Shown one piece after another: positions 60,083-64,000 of a stretch of DNA of 64,000 bases; position 1 is the stretch's first letter, and each line of letters opens with the position of its first letter. The notes under the pieces are model-generated. The model did not search any database. It was not told the origin of the DNA and was given only the letters and a program-made list of their open reading frames with translations. Source of the stretch: Mycobacterium sp. DL440 (GTDB taxonomy: Bacteria > Actinomycetota > Actinomycetes > Mycobacteriales > Mycobacteriaceae); NCBI RefSeq assembly GCF_011745145.1, contig NZ_CP050191.1, forward strand, positions 5,472,473-5,536,472, written 5' to 3'. A program made the position numbers and the translations under genes.

Positions 60083-61252
60083 ATGAGTGATCTGTCCAAG
60101 AAGCCCGTCGTCACCGAATCGGTCAGCGGGATCGCTGACCTCGGAAAGCAAGGCCCGTCGTCATCGAACGCGTTCAAGATCTGGGCGACCATCGGCGGTT
60201 TGGTTCTCGCGCTGACGTTGTACCTGTTCGTCCGATGGGTCACCGGGCCCTATTTCGAGCCGGTGTCGGGTGGCCCGAGCGAGCCACCGCTGTATATGAA
60301 GATCCCGCTGCTGGCCAATGCTGTGGTGCTGTGGATTGGCCTACCAGTCGCATTGTGGTTCTTCATCATTCGTCCCTGGGTTCGGGAGAGGCGAATCACC
60401 CTCGACGGCATGCTGCTGGTGTCGATGGGTCTGATGATGTTCCAGGACCCGATGCTCAACTACTACAGCACCTGGTGCACGTACAACGCCTGGCTGTTCA
60501 ACCAGGGTTCGTGGGCACCGCACATTCCGGGCTGGGTGGCACACGAGGAGCCGGGGCATACCGTGCCCGAGCCACTGCTGACCAACGTTCCCGGCTACGC
60601 GTACGGTGTCTTGCTGCTCACCATCGTCGGATGCCTGATCATGCGCAAGATCAAGAACCGGTGGCCTGGCATCAGCAACCTGCGCCTGATCCTGGTCACC
60701 TATGGCATCGCCATCGTCTTCGACTTCGTCATGGAGGCCCTGATCATGCTGCCGATCGGGTTCTACTCCTATCCCGGTGCCATCCAATCGCTCTCGTTCA
60801 ACGCCGGAACCTATTACCAGTGGCCGATCTACGAGGGCTTCATGTGGGGCGGGGTCCAGACGGCGCTTGTCTGCCTGCGCTTCTTTACCGATGACCGGGG
60901 GCACACCGTGGTCGAACGCGGAATCGACCGGCTCCGCGGCGGTTTCGTCAAGCAACAGTTCATCCGCTTCCTGGCGATCTTCGGCGGTGTCAGCGCGTGC
61001 TTCTTCCTCTTCTACAACGTTCCCGCGACCTGGCTGGGCATGCACGGAGATGCGTGGCCCGAAGATGTCCAGAAGCGCTCGTACTTCAACCCCGGCATCT
61101 GCGGCGAGGGGACTGACCGGCCGTGCCCGAATCCTGATCTGCCGCTACCGACCAAGCACTCGGGGTTTGTCAATCACGAAGGTGAACTGGTGCTGCCGGA
61201 TGGGGTGAGCATCCCGCCCGTCGTGCCGATCGTTCAGGGCGCACCGCGATGA
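60083..61252 (+). CDS. AveC-like polytopic membrane protein
   Basis: 389 residues with about seven hydrophobic segments (first at about 32-55). The sequence style (YFEPVSGGPSEPPLYMKIPLLANAVVL, then FQDPMLNYYSTWCTYNAWLFNQGSWAPHIPGW) matches what I recall as the spirocyclase AveC family, named for avermectin biosynthesis but common in mycobacteria without known function. A Cys-containing C-terminal domain (NPGICGEGTDRPCPNPDLP) lies outside the membrane. ATG 60083 has AAGGGGA upstream. Coupled to the AAA+ gene by ATGA. Confidence 0.78.
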   Translation: MSDLSKKPVVTESVSGIADLGKQGPSSSNAFKIWATIGGLVLALTLYLFVRWVTGPYFEPVSGGPSEPPLYMKIPLLANAVVLWIGLPVALWFFIIRPWVRERRITLDGMLLVSMGLMMFQDPMLNYYSTWCTYNAWLFNQGSWAPHIPGWVAHEEPGHTVPEPLLTNVPGYAYGVLLLTIVGCLIMRKIKNRWPGISNLRLILVTYGIAIVFDFVMEALIMLPIGFYSYPGAIQSLSFNAGTYYQWPIYEGFMWGGVQTALVCLRFFTDDRGHTVVERGIDRLRGGFVKQQFIRFLAIFGGVSACFFLFYNVPATWLGMHGDAWPEDVQKRSYFNPGICGEGTDRPCPNPDLPLPTKHSGFVNHEGELVLPDGVSIPPVVPIVQGAPR

Positions 61253-62070
61253 CGGTCAGCAAGGTTCGACCGATCACCGAGTCGGGTTCACCTCCGCCGT
61301 TCTACCGGGCGGCGGGCCGGGAGGTCGAGATCTTCCGGGCGGCCGCTCGTCGCGGCGCACCGGTGCTGCTCAAAGGACCTACCGGGTGCGGCAAGACCCG
61401 GTTCGTCGAGGCGATGGCTCACGAACTCGGGCGTGAGCTCATCACCGTCGCCGGTCATGAGGACATGACATCGGCGGATCTGGTGGGGCGGTTCCTGCTC
61501 AAGGGCGGCGAAACCGTCTGGGTGGACGGCCCGTTGACCAGGGCGGTGCGCGACGGCGCCATCTGCTATCTCGACGAGATCGTGGAGGCGCGTCAGGACA
61601 CGACGGTGGTCATCCATCCGCTCGCCGACCATCGGCGTGAGTTGCCGATCGATCGGCTCGGCACCACCTTGTCCGCGGCGCCGGGCTTTCAACTGGTGAT
61701 CTCCTACAACCCCGGTTACCAGAGCATCCTGAAGAGCCTCAAAGACTCGACCCGCCAGCGCTTCGTCGCGATCAGCCTCGACTTCCCGACCGCCGACATC
61801 GAGACCGAGATCGTGGCCCGGGAAGCGGGGATCGACTCATCTATCGCTGAGTCGCTGGTCGTCCTCGGAAACGCCATCCGGGACCTGGATGGCTCGGCAC
61901 TGAGCGAGGTGGCCTCGACCCGCATGCTGATTCTGGCCGGCGGCCTCGTCGCCGAGGGGCTCAGCCTGCGCGTCGCTGTCCAGTCCGCCGTCGTGGAGGT
62001 GCTGTCCGACGATCCCGACGTGATCCGGGGCCTCGAAGAACTCGTCGACGCGGTCGTGCCATTACGGTGA
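61249..62070 (+). CDS. NorQ/CbbQ-type MoxR AAA+ ATPase
   Basis: 273 residues. Walker A GPTGCGKT at 43-50, Walker B ICYLDEIVEAR near 105 and sensor SYNPGYQ are present, followed by the QRFVAISLDFP segment typical of the NorQ/CbbQ subgroup. These ATPases work with a VWA protein to activate or remodel a metalloenzyme (nitric oxide reductase, Rubisco). No norBC or rubisco gene is in the window, so the client here is unknown; the AveC-like protein or a Rieske oxygenase are candidates. Confidence 0.9.
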   Translation: MTVSKVRPITESGSPPPFYRAAGREVEIFRAAARRGAPVLLKGPTGCGKTRFVEAMAHELGRELITVAGHEDMTSADLVGRFLLKGGETVWVDGPLTRAVRDGAICYLDEIVEARQDTTVVIHPLADHRRELPIDRLGTTLSAAPGFQLVISYNPGYQSILKSLKDSTRQRFVAISLDFPTADIETEIVAREAGIDSSIAESLVVLGNAIRDLDGSALSEVASTRMLILAGGLVAEGLSLRVAVQSAVVEVLSDDPDVIRGLEELVDAVVPLR

Positions 62071-63749
62071 GTGCTGGTCTCCCGGAACCGCACCACTTTC
62101 GGTATCTGGCCGGTTTTCTCGCCCGGCGGCCCGTCGATATCGCGGTAGCCCGCGCGGGTGAGTTCGCCTACACCGACGGGCAGATCGTCTACGTGTCGGC
62201 GCGCGCCGATCGGGACAGGCAGCGTCGCGAAGTGCTGGTCCAGAGCGCGCTTCTCGGCGCCGGAAGCTTAGGGGGTCAGTACGTCAAGCGGCTGCTGGCG
62301 CGGCCCCCGGTTGCCCGCCGCTACCTGGCGCTCGAAGGGCGCCGCGTCCTGGCCGAACTCGGTCCGCGGATCCCCCTGGCGGCAGCCGTCGGCCCCGGCC
62401 TTCCTCCGCAGTCGGCCAGTTCCGAGGAATCACTGCGGATCGCTCTGGGCCGCACCCAGCTCGACGCACCGCCGGACTGGTTCGGGACGATCAAACCGGC
62501 CAAACTGATCCGCACCCGGGGCGAATCGGGGCCACCGGCGAGAGCGGCCGACGTTCGGATGAATGTCGAATACACGTCCGAGACGGATGAGGACGATGAC
62601 GACGACGGGCCGGCAGAGACGAGCTGGATTCTCAAACTGTTCGAGGTTCCCATCGGCACGCAGGCGCCGGCGAAGTTCCTGCGCAAACTCTTCGGCAGCG
62701 CCCGCTCCTCCGGAAGCGAGGGCGCCGGCGGGGAATTGGGAGTCGGCTCGATGCGGCGGACGTCGCGTGCCGGCGTGAACGCACGTCCGGTCCCGACCCC
62801 GATCCGCTTCGCCGACGGCGAGAAACCTGGTGTGGCACTGGCAGTCGGTGGCGCGACGTATCCGGAATGGGACGTCTTCGGTGACCGGTACCGAGAAGAC
62901 TGGTGCCGTGTCATCGATTTCCTCATCCCCACCGTGGTGGACGCCTCGCCGCTCGGCGTGACACGTGACGCGGTGCTGCGACGCAGACTGGCGCGAGTGG
63001 GACTCGGGCCCAAGGTATTGCGTGCCCGCTCCGACGGCGACGACGTGGACATCGAGGCCTTGATCGACCTGTTTGTCGATTTGCGGTCGGGCTGTTCACC
63101 ACCCGAGCATGTGTACACGGAGCGCCGCAAGCTGGCCCGCAACCTCGGTGTTCTCATCCTCGTCGACGCATCCGGATCGGCGACCGATGCAGACGGCGAC
63201 GGCCGCGCCGTCCACGATCACCAACGCCATGCGGCAGCGACGCTCGCCATGACGCTAGAGGAACTCGGTGACCGCGTCGCGGTGTACGGGTTTCGTTCCC
63301 AGGGGCGCCACGCCGTGCATCTGCCTGTCGTCAAGACCTTCGGGCAACGGTTCGGTGCGGGTGCGCGCGCCCGCCTCGGCCAGTTGCAGCCCTTCGGCTA
63401 CACCCGGCTGGGCGCAGGGATACGCGGTGCCGGTGAAATCCTCAAAACCCAAGCGGGAACGCCCCATCGGCTATTGATCGTGCTCTCCGACGGCTACCCG
63501 TACGACGACGGCTACGAAGGCCGCTACGCTCGGGCCGATGCCGCCAAGGCGCTCGAGGAGCTTCGCGCCGACGGGGTGGCCTGCCTGTGCCTGGCCATCG
63601 GTGCCGATGCTGACGCCCCTGATGCCCTCGATCAGGTCTTCGGCGCAGCCAGTTACGCCAGTGCCGCGACGCTGGGCGAGTTGAGTCCGCGCATGGACGA
63701 GTTGTTCTTGTCCGCGTTGGCCGAGTTGGCCGCTCCGAAGCCGCGGTGA
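62067..63749 (+). CDS. NorD/CbbO-like VWA-domain protein
   Basis: 560 residues. The N-terminal half is charged and helical with an acidic stretch (ETDEDDDDDGPAE near 170-182). A von Willebrand A domain begins near 360 with the MIDAS motif VDASGS and a later LSDGYPYDD. GTG start overlaps the AAA+ stop (GTGA). The pair forms an adaptor/ATPase complex in known systems. The converging MarR gene follows 6 bp later. Confidence 0.88.
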   Translation: MSAGLPEPHHFRYLAGFLARRPVDIAVARAGEFAYTDGQIVYVSARADRDRQRREVLVQSALLGAGSLGGQYVKRLLARPPVARRYLALEGRRVLAELGPRIPLAAAVGPGLPPQSASSEESLRIALGRTQLDAPPDWFGTIKPAKLIRTRGESGPPARAADVRMNVEYTSETDEDDDDDGPAETSWILKLFEVPIGTQAPAKFLRKLFGSARSSGSEGAGGELGVGSMRRTSRAGVNARPVPTPIRFADGEKPGVALAVGGATYPEWDVFGDRYREDWCRVIDFLIPTVVDASPLGVTRDAVLRRRLARVGLGPKVLRARSDGDDVDIEALIDLFVDLRSGCSPPEHVYTERRKLARNLGVLILVDASGSATDADGDGRAVHDHQRHAAATLAMTLEELGDRVAVYGFRSQGRHAVHLPVVKTFGQRFGAGARARLGQLQPFGYTRLGAGIRGAGEILKTQAGTPHRLLIVLSDGYPYDDGYEGRYARADAAKALEELRADGVACLCLAIGADADAPDALDQVFGAASYASAATLGELSPRMDELFLSALAELAAPKPR

Positions 63750-63755
63750 CGTGTG

Positions 63756-64000
63756 TCAGGAGTCGGCGGGCCCACATGCGGTGTCGTCGCGCCCGGCCTT
63801 GCGTAGCAGCGCTTTGAGTTGCCGTTGTTCGGTGGGTGTCAGTCGGTCCAGTACCCGTTGATCGGCGATGTGGACGGCATCCTCGGCGCGGGTGAGCAAC
63901 GCGCGGCCTGACGGGGTGAGTTCGGCAGGCAGAGCTTTTCCCGCCGCTGCGGTATCAGGGCGGTACACGGCGCCCGCGCCTTGCAAGCGGTGCAGCAACT
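63756..64000 (-). CDS. MarR-family regulator (5' end beyond window)
   Basis: The last ~81 residues of a MarR protein: end of the wing (LLHRLQGAGAVYRPD), LTPSGRALLTRAED and the C-terminal dimerisation helix LTPTEQRQLKALLRKAG. The frame is open to the window edge, so the N-terminus is outside. It shares EQ-QLKALLR with the MarR at 53236 and may be a paralog. Convergent with the NorD-like gene. Confidence 0.82.
   Translation of the reverse strand, partial: LLHRLQGAGAVYRPDTAAAGKALPAELTPSGRALLTRAEDAVHIADQRVLDRLTPTEQRQLKALLRKAGRDDTACGPADS

Noticed and set aside
61249..63749. Part of a nitric oxide reductase operon
   Set aside because: The NorQ/NorD-like genes are real but no norB or norC is present; the third gene is an AveC-like membrane protein without heme-binding motifs.
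1..64000. tRNA, rRNA, riboswitch or prophage genes
   Set aside because: Searched by eye for tRNA ends, rRNA-like blocks, integrases and phage structural genes; none seen. Small structured RNAs cannot be excluded without a covariance search.

Overview
The window is high-GC actinobacterial DNA and almost certainly comes from a fast-growing Mycobacterium (Mycolicibacterium). The first 9 kb reproduce the mycobacterial block mmpL3 - NYN protein - trmB, two coupled GTPase-like genes, and pckG (Rv0206c to Rv0211 in M. tuberculosis). Later genes match fadD4, Rv0216, lipC, the Rv0221 wax-ester synthase and an Rv0223c-like aldehyde dehydrogenase in the same order. UdgX and an aminoacetone-type microcompartment locus point to a relative of M. 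smegmatis. Ortholog names are from memory of gene order and motifs; no database search was run.

Layout. 1-9.0 kb: cell-envelope and housekeeping genes. 9.0-12.7 kb: an MmpL exporter and a divergent TetR gene with twin operators. 12.7-21.2 kb: a tightly overlapped lipid/amide-catabolic operon (fadD4, enoyl-CoA hydratase, double-hotdog protein, CoA transferase, amidohydrolase, MFS transporter) ending in a PLP decarboxylase broken by an amber codon. 21.1-23.2 kb: udgX, a lipase and an acidic protein. 23.2-32.7 kb: the microcompartment operon (phospho-lyase, CoA-acylating aldehyde dehydrogenase, four shell proteins, one accessory protein, kinase, dehydrogenase, GntR regulator), divergent from an amino-acid permease. 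33-40.7 kb: esterase, an ECF sigma factor with a zinc-finger partner and its probable target GMC oxidoreductase, a SnoaL protein, a MerR-SDR operon and a double acyl-CoA dehydrogenase. 40.8-46.2 kb: lipC, wax-ester synthase, a DUF6891 protein, a ferredoxin and a second GMC oxidoreductase. 46.2-47.5 kb: a deletion scar joining two headless genes. 47.5-63.7 kb: an oxidative catabolic locus.

The last region is the most novel. Two Rieske oxygenase genes are each followed by a paralogous ~110-residue protein of unknown function. They sit with a TauD-type dioxygenase, SDR, flavin/[2Fe-2S] reductase, membrane desaturase, two amidohydrolases, an aldehyde dehydrogenase and three regulators. A final operon encodes an AveC-like membrane protein with a NorQ-type AAA+ ATPase and a NorD-type VWA protein, and no NO reductase is in view. 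One Rieske protein has replaced both histidine ligands of its cluster (with Arg and Cys), and one amidohydrolase has lost its HxH metal motif. Two divergent promoters in this locus share a 19-bp operator/-10 block, which suggests one regulon.

A repeat with a 33-bp core occurs three times, always just downstream of genes. I saw no tRNA, rRNA, CRISPR array, transposase or prophage gene, and no gene-free stretch longer than 300 bases.
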